A stretch of 64,000 nt of DNA from Blastomonas sp. (GCF_030373265.1 NZ_JAUCZC010000018.1:1-64000), one strand, 5' to 3'. Shown: positions 28,392 through 37,910, numbered from the stretch's first letter. Notes: generated from the letters alone by a model not told the origin. Translations and numbers: made by a program.

Positions 28392-30548
28392 TCATTCGGC
28401 AGCAATGGCATCGGCACCCCCGTGACCCTCGCAGGTGTCTTCCACCTCGCCATCAAAATCATTGGCGAGCCCTGCGGGCAGAGCGCCGGTGCCATCGTCG
28501 TTCGCAGCGCCATGCGACGGCGGTTCCGCCTCGCCCGGAGTACGCATCGGCTCGGGCAGCCAGTTCGTCTCCTCAAGCAGCCGCTCGGCTTCGTGTGCCA
28601 TATCGGCCTTTTTCAGATGGTCGATCATGCCAGCAAACTGCTCGCCGCGCGCTTCGGTCACATCGGCCAGGATGCGCGGCTTTGTCACACCGCGAAAATA
28701 GCCTTCGACCGTCGGGCGCCAGCCTGCTGCGATAACATCGAGCTCCACCGCCCGGGCGATGACATGCGCGTGCGCGATGCGGCGCTCGATGCTGCGCCGG
28801 GATATCCGGCCATTGTCATATTTGGGCACGATCTCTGCCTGGGCGTTGAGTCCGAGCGATGCGCAATGCGCAAACAGGCTGGCCTGATCATCTGCTTCGA
28901 GTGCCAGCAGCGCTTCCCACAGTTCGGTGTCGTCCTGGGGCAGACGCCCGGTCCAGTCTGCATGGCGCTCCGCGATCGCACGCGCGGGCGCACTGTCGCG
29001 CAAGCCGTCGGGCGGATTGCTGAAGTGCACTGGGTGAAGCGTCAGCTGCAGGCAACTTTCATGGCTGAAGCTGTAGAAAGCCGACAGCACCATCGCGTGC
29101 AGGACTGCTGCAAAGGCGGTCGCGGGGTCTTGCGCAAAGGCATCCTGCAAGGCCAGCGTGCGCCAGGCCGTCAGGTCGGAGACCAGCCTGTCGGGAAGCG
29201 GCTTGAGGCCGCCTTCTTCTTCGACATCGCCGTTGGGGTCATCACCTCCGGGAAGCGAAGTCCGTTCGGTCCCACCACGCCCGAGGTCTGTACTCCGTAC
29301 CGCAGCGCTGCCAGACCCGGAAGACCCCAGCACTTCCGCATCATCGGCAGATGGGTCCGCAGCTTCATCTTCGGGCCGCACCAGCCCGCGTTCGACCCGC
29401 AGGGACCCATCGGCATCGATGGACACAAATGCGCCAGCCCATGCCATATCGTCAGGATCGAAGATCGTCGGCCGATCGACCAGCGCGCCGATCTCGGCTT
29501 CAACGGCATCAATGCTGGCATCGACCTCCTGCGGAATCTCGGCAGCATCCGACCATACCGCCGACAACTCGTCCGCCTGCGCTTCAAGCGCTGCAAGCCG
29601 TGCAGCTTCCTCAGGCGTTATCGGGGTTTCCATTCCGGAAATCCTTCGCATCCCGGATGTGGCATTCCAAGGCAGGTCGATGGCGGTGGCAACCCATTTC
29701 CAGCCCTCCGCTGAAATGCGTTCCGCATCCTTGGCCAACTTTTCATCGACCAGCCGATCAAGCAGCGCGACATCGGTCAGCCAGCCGCCATCATCGGGCT
29801 CGAACAGGTCACGCACGACGCTGCCGCCCGCAGCAACATAGGCCGCTTCCGTGACATAGCGCACGCGCTTGTCGGCGACGCGCACCGTGTTTTCGGTCAG
29901 CTTGTGACGGATATAGCCAGCCGAGCGGTTGTAGCCGTGCGCGAGCAGTTCCCAGACCTGCTCCTGCCGCTCGTGATCGTCGCTGACGGTGAACGCCATC
30001 AGTTGGTCGAGGGTCATGCCGTCCTCGGCATAGATCTCGTGCAGTTTAGGCGAAACCGCAGCGAGCTTCAGACGCTGCCGAACGACTGCAGGCGTGGTCA
30101 TGAAATGGGCTGCGATCGCCTCGACCTGCTGCCCGCTGTCGACAAGGCTGAGCATTGCACGAAATTGGTCGAGCGGGTGCAGCGGCTCGCGCATGGCGTT
30201 TTCTGCAAGGCTGTCTTCTTCAGCGAGGATATCGGCGGACGCCTGCTGGACAATGCAGGGAACAGGAGCGGTCTTGGCGAGCCGCTTATGCTTCACCAGC
30301 AGCTCGAGCGCGCGATAGCGCCGCCCGCCCGCCGGGATTTCGAACATGCCGGTCTCGGCGCCGTCCGCGTCAGGCACTGGCCGCACATTGAGGCTCTGCA
30401 ACAGGCCGCGCCGCGCGATGTCTTCGGCAAGTTCGGCAATCGACAGTCCGCATTTTATCTGGCGGACATTGGACTGGGACAACACAAGCCGGTCGAATGG
30501 GATATCGCGCGAAGGGCTGAGGGTGATTGTGGCTTTTGATCTGGCCAT
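28392..30548 (-). CDS. ParB/RepB/Spo0J-family partition-like protein
   Basis: ..IPFDRLVLSQSNVRQIKCGLSIAELAEDIARRGLLQSLNVRP..AGGRRYRALELLVKHKRLAKTAPVPCIV..EDSLAENAMREPLHPLDQFRAM..; start 30548 or 30554. Confidence 0.9.
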   Translation of the reverse strand: MARSKATITLSPSRDIPFDRLVLSQSNVRQIKCGLSIAELAEDIARRGLLQSLNVRPVPDADGAETGMFEIPAGGRRYRALELLVKHKRLAKTAPVPCIVQQASADILAEEDSLAENAMREPLHPLDQFRAMLSLVDSGQQVEAIAAHFMTTPAVVRQRLKLAAVSPKLHEIYAEDGMTLDQLMAFTVSDDHERQEQVWELLAHGYNRSAGYIRHKLTENTVRVADKRVRYVTEAAYVAAGGSVVRDLFEPDDGGWLTDVALLDRLVDEKLAKDAERISAEGWKWVATAIDLPWNATSGMRRISGMETPITPEEAARLAALEAQADELSAVWSDAAEIPQEVDASIDAVEAEIGALVDRPTIFDPDDMAWAGAFVSIDADGSLRVERGLVRPEDEAADPSADDAEVLGSSGSGSAAVRSTDLGRGGTERTSLPGGDDPNGDVEEEGGLKPLPDRLVSDLTAWRTLALQDAFAQDPATAFAAVLHAMVLSAFYSFSHESCLQLTLHPVHFSNPPDGLRDSAPARAIAERHADWTGRLPQDDTELWEALLALEADDQASLFAHCASLGLNAQAEIVPKYDNGRISRRSIERRIAHAHVIARAVELDVIAAGWRPTVEGYFRGVTKPRILADVTEARGEQFAGMIDHLKKADMAHEAERLLEETNWLPEPMRTPGEAEPPSHGAANDDGTGALPAGLANDFDGEVEDTCEGHGGADAIAAE

Positions 30549-30733
30549 GGCCATTCTCCATGACGGGCCGCCGAGAGACTCCCTCCCGGCTTTCAAACCC
30601 GTCACATGACCCTGTCCACCCTCTTCCTCTCTTGGCTGAAGCCTGCGCCAGCGACCACCGGCTTGTGCAACGCTGGCGGCGCCTGCTGGTACAGGCGCGC
30701 TTGCCAGGGCAACCGCAACGCATTCCCATCCCG

Positions 30734-31144
30734 TCAGCGGTCTTGCTGCCGAGCGCGCAGCGCACTGGCAGCCATGGCCAGCTTGCCTCGCGCTGTCACG
30801 ATGGCTCCGCATTGGCGAGCGGCATACGTGTAAACCGAGAGGGGAAGGACGGGTTCGAAGACAATATCGCGCTCGATACCCAGTTCCAGTGGCAGCCGGA
30901 TCGCCTCCAGCTCGAACAAGGCGAACCTGCCGAGTTCGGGGCAGCCGAACCCGAGGTCGGCAAGCCCGAACAATATGCCATCCTCATCCAGTTCGGTGGC
31001 GAGCCAGCTGACTGATCCTAAAGGATTGAAGAACCGCACCACAGGTAGCGGATCGGGTTCGGGTATGCATTGTGCCAAGGCAGCAGCCCTTTGCCGGGCG
31101 TTGCGCTGCAGCCGTGCTGCGAGCTTCTTTGTCAGCAGTTTCAT
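30734..31144 (-). CDS. DUF2958 protein
   Basis: MKLLTKKLAARLQRNARQRAA..PVVRFFNPLGSVSWLATELDEDGILFGLADLGFGCPELGRFALFELEAI.. Confidence 0.88.
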   Translation of the reverse strand: MKLLTKKLAARLQRNARQRAAALAQCIPEPDPLPVVRFFNPLGSVSWLATELDEDGILFGLADLGFGCPELGRFALFELEAIRLPLELGIERDIVFEPVLPLSVYTYAARQCGAIVTARGKLAMAASALRARQQDR

Positions 31145-32130
31145 GCCGCTGCCCTCCTTATCGCAACAGACGAGCTGTCCAGCGGACAGACAGGCGCATC
31201 AGCCGTGGCTGAGGTGAGCGGCAGGTCACGCTGAAAGGCGAGCAGATAATCCGCCGCTTTGGATGCGGCGCTGGCTGCGCGCAGGATGGCGCGATGGTCC
31301 TCGCGAAGGATCGCAAGCCATGATCCGATGTAATCGGCGTGCCGCACCGTGGGGGCAATGCCAAGCGCGGCGCAGACGAAAGCTCCCGCCATTTCTGCGA
31401 CGAGCTCTTCGCGCCCGTAAGTCACTGAACCGAAAGCACCGCTCTGGTCGCGGTTCAGCCGCGAGCTGTGGCCGGCCCAATGAGCCAGTTCATGAAAGGC
31501 TGTGCGATACCAGTTAATGGGTTCGTGAAAGGCCTCCGGCCGTGGCACTGCAACAAAGTCATGGGTCGGACTGTAATAGGCCTCAGGACCGCTGATCCGG
31601 AAATCTGCACCGGTCGCATCGATCAGCGCCTGCGCAGTTGGCAGGATGAACCCATCGGGAACGGGCTCTGGACTCGCCTGGATGGCGTCGGGCAGGCCCT
31701 CGCACTGATCGACGGAAAACACGGTGAAGAACTTCAGAAAGGAAAAGCCCTTATCTGACGATGCCTCGCGATCATCGGATCGCTCTCGCCGATCGTCCGG
31801 AGCAATGCGGCGGGTATAGACGATCGGAGTGCCGCGCTCGCCGCGCCGCACCGTCCCGCCAAGGGCTGTTGCTTGCCGAAAGGTCAGGAATCCATGGCCG
31901 GTGAAGCCGCGTGAGGTAACTGCGTGCCATAATGTAAGAATGTTGACGCCGCTGTAGCGCCGCTGGCTTGCGGCATTGAAAGGCAGGCCGATCCCGGCAT
32001 GGCTGTTATCCCATGGCTGGACCCAGGGCACCCGGCCCGCCTCAAGCTCAGCCAGGATCTGGTCGGTCACCTTGCGGTAGACATCCGGGCGCGGTGTCGC
32101 ACCGGAGGTGGATCGATAGGTTTTACGCAT
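31141..32130 (-). CDS. ArdC-like antirestriction / zincin metallopeptidase-domain protein
   Basis: N-terminal ssDNA-binding ArdC region MRKTYRSTSGATPRPDVYRKVTDQILAELEAGRVPWVQPWDN; metallopeptidase YRTAFHELAHWAGHSSRLNRD (HExxH). Confidence 0.9.
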   Translation of the reverse strand: MRKTYRSTSGATPRPDVYRKVTDQILAELEAGRVPWVQPWDNSHAGIGLPFNAASQRRYSGVNILTLWHAVTSRGFTGHGFLTFRQATALGGTVRRGERGTPIVYTRRIAPDDRRERSDDREASSDKGFSFLKFFTVFSVDQCEGLPDAIQASPEPVPDGFILPTAQALIDATGADFRISGPEAYYSPTHDFVAVPRPEAFHEPINWYRTAFHELAHWAGHSSRLNRDQSGAFGSVTYGREELVAEMAGAFVCAALGIAPTVRHADYIGSWLAILREDHRAILRAASAASKAADYLLAFQRDLPLTSATADAPVCPLDSSSVAIRRAAA

Positions 32131-32381
32131 GGCAGGTCTCCGCGACGGATGGCCAGCGAACCTCTCGCCTGCCTTCACTCCGTCACGGGACCCCGGCCCT
32201 TCTCTTCCTCCCTGCCGAAAGGCAGCTGTCCTGCCTGGCACCAGCGGCACCTGGCAGGATCAGCGAGCGGCTCGCGGCAATTCGCAGCGCAAACCAGCAG
32301 CCTGCAAGGTCAGCGCCTTGCGGCGACCGAAGTGGGTCAGACACGTCGATCCCGTTCGTTGCCGCTATCCGGACTGGCGCA

Positions 32382-32403
32382 GCAGAATAGAACCGGATCC
32401 GGA
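32382..32403 (+). repeat. left copy of GCAGAATAGAACCGGATCCGGA repeat flanking the QS/lasso cargo
   Basis: Matches 45591-45613 with a single T indel; 16-nt identical core TAGAACCGGATCCGGA. Confidence 0.75.
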
Positions 32404-32638
32404 GCCGATTCTTCGGCACGAGGACTTTATCATGCAGAATCAGGGTGCTAGGTTACACACGTGGTCGCCATCGTTCGAAATCGAGCCGCAGCCAGAGCCC
32501 GCATACCGATGGCCTGCAAAGGACATAAGTGCATCCAGCCGTTCGGCGATTCCGGAAAGGAACCGGAAATCGGCGATCTGAAGGAGTGGCCAGCAGGGTC
32601 GACGGGTCGGAAACGCGCCTGCTGCCGGGCTTTAGAAC

Positions 32639-33391
32639 GTGAACCAATGGCATCTGACACAAGACCTGTCGCTCGAGATATCCAGCGCGACGGATGAGTT
32701 GCATCTTTTTGGTGCGCTTGAAAAAGCGGCGGCGCGAATGAATTTCGATCATTTCGCGCTAGCCTATGACCGCAGGGGGCTTTCGGAACCCGGCAATTTG
32801 CTTGTGCACAATTATCCGGAAAGCTGGGCGACGGTCTACAAGGGGTTTGATCTTAGCAAGGCGGACCCTGTTCGCCGGGCCGGGGAGCGCGCGCTGACGG
32901 GCTTCAGCTGGCAGCAGATCGAGCATTATGTTCCGCTGACGGCCGCAGACCGGCAAATGCTATCCGTTGGCCGTGAAAACGGTCTGGCCGACGGCTATAC
33001 TGTGCCAAGACATCTGGTCGGCGAGGCCAGCGGCAGCTGTACGTTCGTCATCAGCCAGGATCGCGATCTGCCGCAGCATTTCCTCCATACTGCCGAGATC
33101 GTCGGCGCAACGGCGCTTGCCACCGCCCGCCGCATCAGCGGTGCCAAGCAGGTAGAGCCCAGGCCGGTGCTGAGCGAACGACAGCGCGAATGCGTATTGT
33201 GGTCGGCGCGGGGCAAGACAGCCGGCGAAATCGCCGCGATCCTGGGGATCAGCGAGGAAACGGTAGTCCAGCACCTCAAGAATGCGCGCGAGCGGTACGA
33301 TGTCCATGGCCGGCAGATGCTGATCCTGTGCGCGCTGTTCGACGGGCTCATCGGGTTCTCGGATATCTTCGACTGGTGGAATCCAAACTGA
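32639..33391 (+). CDS. luxR: LuxR-family quorum-sensing regulator with autoinducer-binding domain
   Basis: AHL-domain conserved W/Y/D/P pattern (ESWATVYKGFDLSKADPV, GFSWQQI, GLADGYTVPRH); C-terminal LuxR HTH LSERQRECVLWSARGKTAGEIAAILGISEETVVQHLKNARERYDVHGR. Confidence 0.92.
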   Translation: MNQWHLTQDLSLEISSATDELHLFGALEKAAARMNFDHFALAYDRRGLSEPGNLLVHNYPESWATVYKGFDLSKADPVRRAGERALTGFSWQQIEHYVPLTAADRQMLSVGRENGLADGYTVPRHLVGEASGSCTFVISQDRDLPQHFLHTAEIVGATALATARRISGAKQVEPRPVLSERQRECVLWSARGKTAGEIAAILGISEETVVQHLKNARERYDVHGRQMLILCALFDGLIGFSDIFDWWNPN

Positions 33392-33656
33392 AGGATTTGA
33401 GACATGAGACGCTCTGCAAGGTTTGTTCATCCTATCAGGCGCTCAATTCTGTGCAAAAGCTTGAGGCGAAGGGTCGCGGGGCGGGGAACCCGGCGAAGGC
33501 AATCGCTGCTTACGGAGCGACCCAGAAGATTGAAACTGGGTCGTCACCGGACACGGTCGCAGCCTTGACCTGCTTACCCTCCTTCGGACACCTCCAGGAA
33601 CATCCGGACAAGCTCGATGTCGATGTAGTAGGTCGGCGCTAACATGACACTTTCAA

Positions 33657-33688
33657 CGTGTTAATGAACCTCCGATCATTTTAACACG
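33657..33688. promoter_or_regulatory. CGTGTTAA-N16-TTAACACG dyad in the luxR-luxI intergenic region
   Basis: 8-bp perfect inverted repeat (33657-33664 / 33681-33688) in a ~550-bp non-coding stretch. Confidence 0.4.
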
Positions 33689-33940
33689 ATAGGGCGCCCA
33701 TTTCAGCGCAATGCCGGTCGCGCGTACGCGAAAATTTGGTTTGATGGGCGTCGCACGACGGAAGCGCCCAAGATAGCACCCACCAGAGCAAGGCCTTTCG
33801 GGCGCGCGTGATCACTCATCCCCAGAGCATCTATAACGGTGACGATATGGGGGCGGCTTAACCCATCCCCTGATCTTGGTATACCGCCCAAATACCGATC
33901 GTGGTCTGGTTTGCAGAACAACAGTTCTGGGAAAACAACC

Positions 33941-34564
33941 ATGATCAACGCCATAGCCCGTCTGGAAATTGCGGAAAGCAACTTGGCCATGCGCGCCATG
34001 TTCGCGGCCCGCAAGCAGGTCTTTGTAGACCTTCTGAAATGGGACTTGCCGGTCCTCGAGGGTCAGTTCGAGATCGACCAGTTCGATACCCCCGACGCCC
34101 GCTACCTGATCCTGCTTGGCGCAGACAGGCAGCATCGCGCCTCGGCCCGCCTCCTTCCCACCGCAGGGCCGCATATCCTGGGCGATCTGTATCCCCATTT
34201 GTGCGAGGGCGACGTCCCGCGAGGTCCTCGCATTCTCGAAATCTCGCGCTTCTGCCTCGACCGGAACCAGGATGCTGCGTCGCGTCTGTCGGCCCGCAAT
34301 CAGCTCGTGACCGCGCTGGTTGATCACGCGATCCATGAGCGCATCGACTGTTATACCGGTGTTGCCGAGCTCGGCTGGCTCGCACAGATCCTCCGCTTCG
34401 GCTGGCAGTGCGAGCCGCTCGGGGAGCCGCACGGCAATACAGGGTCGAAAATCGGGGCCCTGCGCATCCAGATCGATGACCAGACACGGGCCAGGCTCGA
34501 GCGCACTGGCATCTATACCCCGTTATCGCTGCAGCTTGTCGAAAGCCGGGAGTCGGTCGCATGA
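33941..34564 (+). CDS. luxI: acyl-homoserine-lactone synthase
   Basis: MINAIARLEIAESNLAMRAMFAARKQVFVDLLKWDLPVLEGQFEIDQFDTPDARYLILLGADRQHRASARLLPT..GPRILEISRFCLD..: LuxI conserved R/F/W/E/D/R positions. Confidence 0.94.
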   Translation: MINAIARLEIAESNLAMRAMFAARKQVFVDLLKWDLPVLEGQFEIDQFDTPDARYLILLGADRQHRASARLLPTAGPHILGDLYPHLCEGDVPRGPRILEISRFCLDRNQDAASRLSARNQLVTALVDHAIHERIDCYTGVAELGWLAQILRFGWQCEPLGEPHGNTGSKIGALRIQIDDQTRARLERTGIYTPLSLQLVESRESVA

Positions 34565-35424
34565 ACGCGATGTCGTCCGAAAAGCTAGCCAGTGCGCTGC
34601 TCGATAGAGGCTTTTGCATCGTGCCTGATGTCGTGCCGCGCGCCACCATCGAGGCACTTGCCAGCGATCTCGACCCGGTGTTTGCGGCGACGCCCTTTGG
34701 CCAGGGCAGCTTTTATGGCTACCGAACCAAACGCTTTGGCGGCCTGCTCAAGCTATCGATGCATTCGCATGCACTGGTGCTGGAAAACACCATATTGGCG
34801 GCAGTAAATTCCATCCTTGGCGATGCCTGCGATCGCATCCAGGTCAATGTCGCCCAAGCCATCGAGATCCACCCCGGAGAACGGCGTCAGTTCCCTCACC
34901 GAGACCATGATATGTGGAACGGCGCAAAGGGAGCGCACGAATATCTCGTCAACGTAATCTGGCCACTTACCCCTTTCACTGCAGCCAATGGTGCCACGCA
35001 CATCTATCCCGATAGCCACGGTGCAGACGGCATGGCCCGGCAGGATCTGAGCGAACCGGCTATCGCAGAGTGCGACCCCGGAGCCGCAATCTGTTTCCTG
35101 GGCTCGACCGCGCACGGAGCAGGCGCAAATGTCACCAGCGAGGTCAGGCGCGGGATCGTCATCGGGTACAGCCTGGGCTGGCTGAAGCCCTATGAGAATC
35201 TCTGGCTTGCCTATCCCCCATCGGTAGCCCGGACTTTTCCTCCAGACCTTGCGGCACTGGCAGGCTATGTCCAGCACCGTCCCAACCTGGGCAATTACGA
35301 GGGCCAATGCCCATCCGTTCTTCTCGACGATGTCGTGCCGGAGCATCTCGGTGCCGTCGACGCCCTGCGTCCCGATCAGGAAACGATGCTGGCTGCGTTC
35401 GCCGAGCAGGAGCGGATAAGCTAG
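34561..35424 (+). CDS. phytanoyl-CoA dioxygenase (PhyH)-family Fe(II)/2OG oxygenase
   Basis: HxD facial-triad region QFPHRDHDMW, distal His STAHGAGANVTSEVRRG; ATGA overlap with luxI. Confidence 0.88.
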   Translation: MNAMSSEKLASALLDRGFCIVPDVVPRATIEALASDLDPVFAATPFGQGSFYGYRTKRFGGLLKLSMHSHALVLENTILAAVNSILGDACDRIQVNVAQAIEIHPGERRQFPHRDHDMWNGAKGAHEYLVNVIWPLTPFTAANGATHIYPDSHGADGMARQDLSEPAIAECDPGAAICFLGSTAHGAGANVTSEVRRGIVIGYSLGWLKPYENLWLAYPPSVARTFPPDLAALAGYVQHRPNLGNYEGQCPSVLLDDVVPEHLGAVDALRPDQETMLAAFAEQERIS

Positions 35425-36017
35425 TGAGCCCGGCGCATGTCATCGAACCGACCTATGAAGCGATCAAGCGCCGATTGATGCATGGCCACTGGCCGCAGGG
35501 AACGCGGCTGGAGGCTGCAAGGATTGCAGACCTGCTGCATGTCAGCATCACACCTGTGCGCGACAGCCTGTACCGGCTGACGGGCGAACGGATGGTCGAC
35601 TTTACGCATGGCGTGGGATTTCATGCTCCGCGGATGACCGAAGGCGATTTGCGCAGCATGCTGGAGCTGCATCTTGTGCTGATGCTGGCAGCGCTGGCGA
35701 CGCAAGTGCGCGGTTCAATCACGCCAGTGGGCCGGTTGGACGAAGGATCGGACGGATTTGGTACGCTGTTCCTTTCGATCGCCCGGCGCTCGGGCAATGG
35801 GGAGCTTGCAAGCTGCATTGCTGGCCTCGGTGCCCGGCTCCATATCGCCCGTCTCGCCGACGCCGAGATACTCGGCGACACGACTGACGAACTCAGCGAT
35901 CTTGAAGCGGCCTATGCCAACGACCCAGCCCACCCCGAAGTCCGAGCGCTGTTGCTGCGTTACCATGAACGGCGCGCGCAAGACGCTGCTGCCTATATCC
36001 GGCATATCACTGCCTGA
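35424..36017 (+). CDS. GntR-family transcriptional regulator
   Basis: GTG at 35424 overlaps the phyH TAG stop; wHTH YEAIKRRLMHGHWPQGTRLEAARIADLLHVSITPVRDSLYRLTGERMVDF. Confidence 0.85.
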   Translation: MSPAHVIEPTYEAIKRRLMHGHWPQGTRLEAARIADLLHVSITPVRDSLYRLTGERMVDFTHGVGFHAPRMTEGDLRSMLELHLVLMLAALATQVRGSITPVGRLDEGSDGFGTLFLSIARRSGNGELASCIAGLGARLHIARLADAEILGDTTDELSDLEAAYANDPAHPEVRALLLRYHERRAQDAAAYIRHITA

Positions 36018-36345
36018 ACACCGCGCACGCCCGCCAAAACGTGAGTACAACTGTGCGGAGGACTTTTCCTTGTCATTGCAATGTCATCCTGACATCATTG
36101 GCATGCACGGGGCAGATCTGGCAGCCCGGTGCGGGATATTCCGCCAGGCATTATGAGCGCCTGTCCATTCAGGGACGGGCGGCCGGTACGGACCACGTGA
36201 CCTTCTACAAGTCACCGAACGTCGGCGCAGCACTGGATGATGGACAGACTGGCTTTGCCCGGCCTGTTGATCTGTGCCGTGCGGGTACTGCTGCGTGTCT
36301 TCGCCAAAATGGAAAAGCCTTTCTTCTGAACGTCACCCGTTCTCG

Positions 36346-36903
36346 GTGTCATCGGCATGCCACGCCCATCCGGACGACCGTCCGGTTCAAAGCGAACCAG
36401 CATCGCGCGAGACAAGTGATCTAGACGCAGCGTTTCGGGAACATGCCGCAGCGCTGCTCCAGTTTCTGCGTCGCAAGGCGAGCCCGCAGGAAGCGCCCGA
36501 TCTGGTGCAGGAGGTGTTCGCAAGGGCAGCAGGCAGCGCCCAGAGGCACAGCTTGGTCAACCCCGGCGGCTTTCTCCGTCGCATCGCCCAGAACCTGCTG
36601 ATCGACCGATCGCGCAAGGTTCATCGGCATGGGGCGCCTGAGGTGTCGTTCTGCGAAGAACGGGATTTTGCCGCGCCCCCACAGCAGGAATGGAGCATGG
36701 AAGCGGCTGATCTGATGAGTTTGTACGAAGCAGCCGTGGATTCGATGTCACCCAGAACGCGCGAGGTTTTTCTGATGCACCGGGTCGACGAACTGACCTA
36801 TCGGGAGATACACGAGCATCTGGGAATCAGCGTTGCAACGGTGGAATATCACATGATGAAGGCGCTCGCGCATATCGCGCAGGCCGTGGACTATACACGA
36901 TGA
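36346..36903 (+). CDS. FecI-like ECF RNA polymerase sigma factor
   Basis: ..FREHAAALLQFLRRKASPQEAPDLVQEVFARAAG..NPGGFLRRIAQNLLIDRSRKVHRHG.., sigma region 4 ..LTYREIHEHLGISVATVEYHMMKALAHI; start codon (GTG 36346) is tentative. Confidence 0.88.
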   Translation: MSSACHAHPDDRPVQSEPASRETSDLDAAFREHAAALLQFLRRKASPQEAPDLVQEVFARAAGSAQRHSLVNPGGFLRRIAQNLLIDRSRKVHRHGAPEVSFCEERDFAAPPQQEWSMEAADLMSLYEAAVDSMSPRTREVFLMHRVDELTYREIHEHLGISVATVEYHMMKALAHIAQAVDYTR

Positions 36904-37910
36904 CGCACGATCACCGCGATGATGCAATCGATGACGCTGCGCGCGCCTGGCTGATCAAGATGCGGGGTCCGGACGCCCACCAGCTGCGTCACGAGTTCGA
37001 GACTTGGCATAATGCCGACTCTGCGCACAAGGCAGCCTATGAGCGGGCCGAAGCTATCATGGCGCAGTCCGCTATCCTGAAGGGCTCTATGCGACATGGC
37101 CGGGCGCGCAAGTCTCGGCCTGCCGCTCAACGACCTGTCATGCAGCGATGGCTGACCGCCGGTGCGCTGGCAGCCGCAGCGGCCATGCTATTTCTGGCGA
37201 TCAGTGCCGGAGGTGCTTCCCTTTCCGGTGCCAATGGCCAAAATCCGATAGCCGCCTGGGCTGCCGAGCCTCTGATGACAAGGCACGGCGAAATCAGGAG
37301 CTTTCGGCTTGATGACGGATCCGTTGTCACGCTCGATACCGACAGCCGCCTCGACGTGGCGTTGAGCGATAATGCAAGGGTCGTGAAGCTTGGCAGAGGC
37401 CGGGCACGCCTGCAGATCGCCACTGACGCGCGGCCATTCCGCATTCTGGCAGGGGCTGGCGAGGTCACCACCACGCAAGCCTTACTCGATATCGGTTATG
37501 ACTACGACGGCATGATCGGCGTCACTCTGTCCAATGGCGCGGCGGTAATTGCACCGACTGGTCGGAACACCTCCAAATCCGTAATCCGCCAGCTTCCTGC
37601 AGCAACGCCCCTGGCATATCGCGCCGATGATGCCGGGCTGAGGCTTCGGGCACGGTCGCCAATCTATGGCGACAGTGAATGGCCGTCTGGCTGGGCAGAA
37701 TATCGCACGGTCAGGCTCGACCAGCTGGTGGCCGCAGCCAATCGATATGCGGCGGTTCCGATCAAAATCGAGGACCCTGCCATCGCCCGCCTCGAAGCGT
37801 CCGGCCGTTTCAGGATAAGCCAGACGGATACCTTCGTCAGGCGCCTTGCACAGCTGTTCGATCTTGCCATCGAGCGCAGGGCCAACGGAATATATCTGCA
37901 ACGGCGATAA
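36900..37910 (+). CDS. FecR-family anti-sigma/sensor protein
   Basis: N-terminal DUF4880-like AARAWLIKMRGPDAHQLRHEFETWHNADSAHKAAYERAE, TM segment, ..GEIRSFRLDDGSVVTLDTDSRLDVALSDNARVVKLGRGRARLQIATDARPFRILAG..; ATGA overlap with the sigma gene. Confidence 0.92.
   Translation: MTHDHRDDAIDDAARAWLIKMRGPDAHQLRHEFETWHNADSAHKAAYERAEAIMAQSAILKGSMRHGRARKSRPAAQRPVMQRWLTAGALAAAAAMLFLAISAGGASLSGANGQNPIAAWAAEPLMTRHGEIRSFRLDDGSVVTLDTDSRLDVALSDNARVVKLGRGRARLQIATDARPFRILAGAGEVTTTQALLDIGYDYDGMIGVTLSNGAAVIAPTGRNTSKSVIRQLPAATPLAYRADDAGLRLRARSPIYGDSEWPSGWAEYRTVRLDQLVAAANRYAAVPIKIEDPAIARLEASGRFRISQTDTFVRRLAQLFDLAIERRANGIYLQRR

Noticed and set aside
33392-33940. Canonical lux box or small gene in luxR-luxI gap
   Set aside because: No ~20-bp CTG-N10-CAG-type lux box seen; the minus-strand MLAPTYYIDIELVRMFLEVSEGG frame (~33580-33645) is too short to call and may be a remnant.
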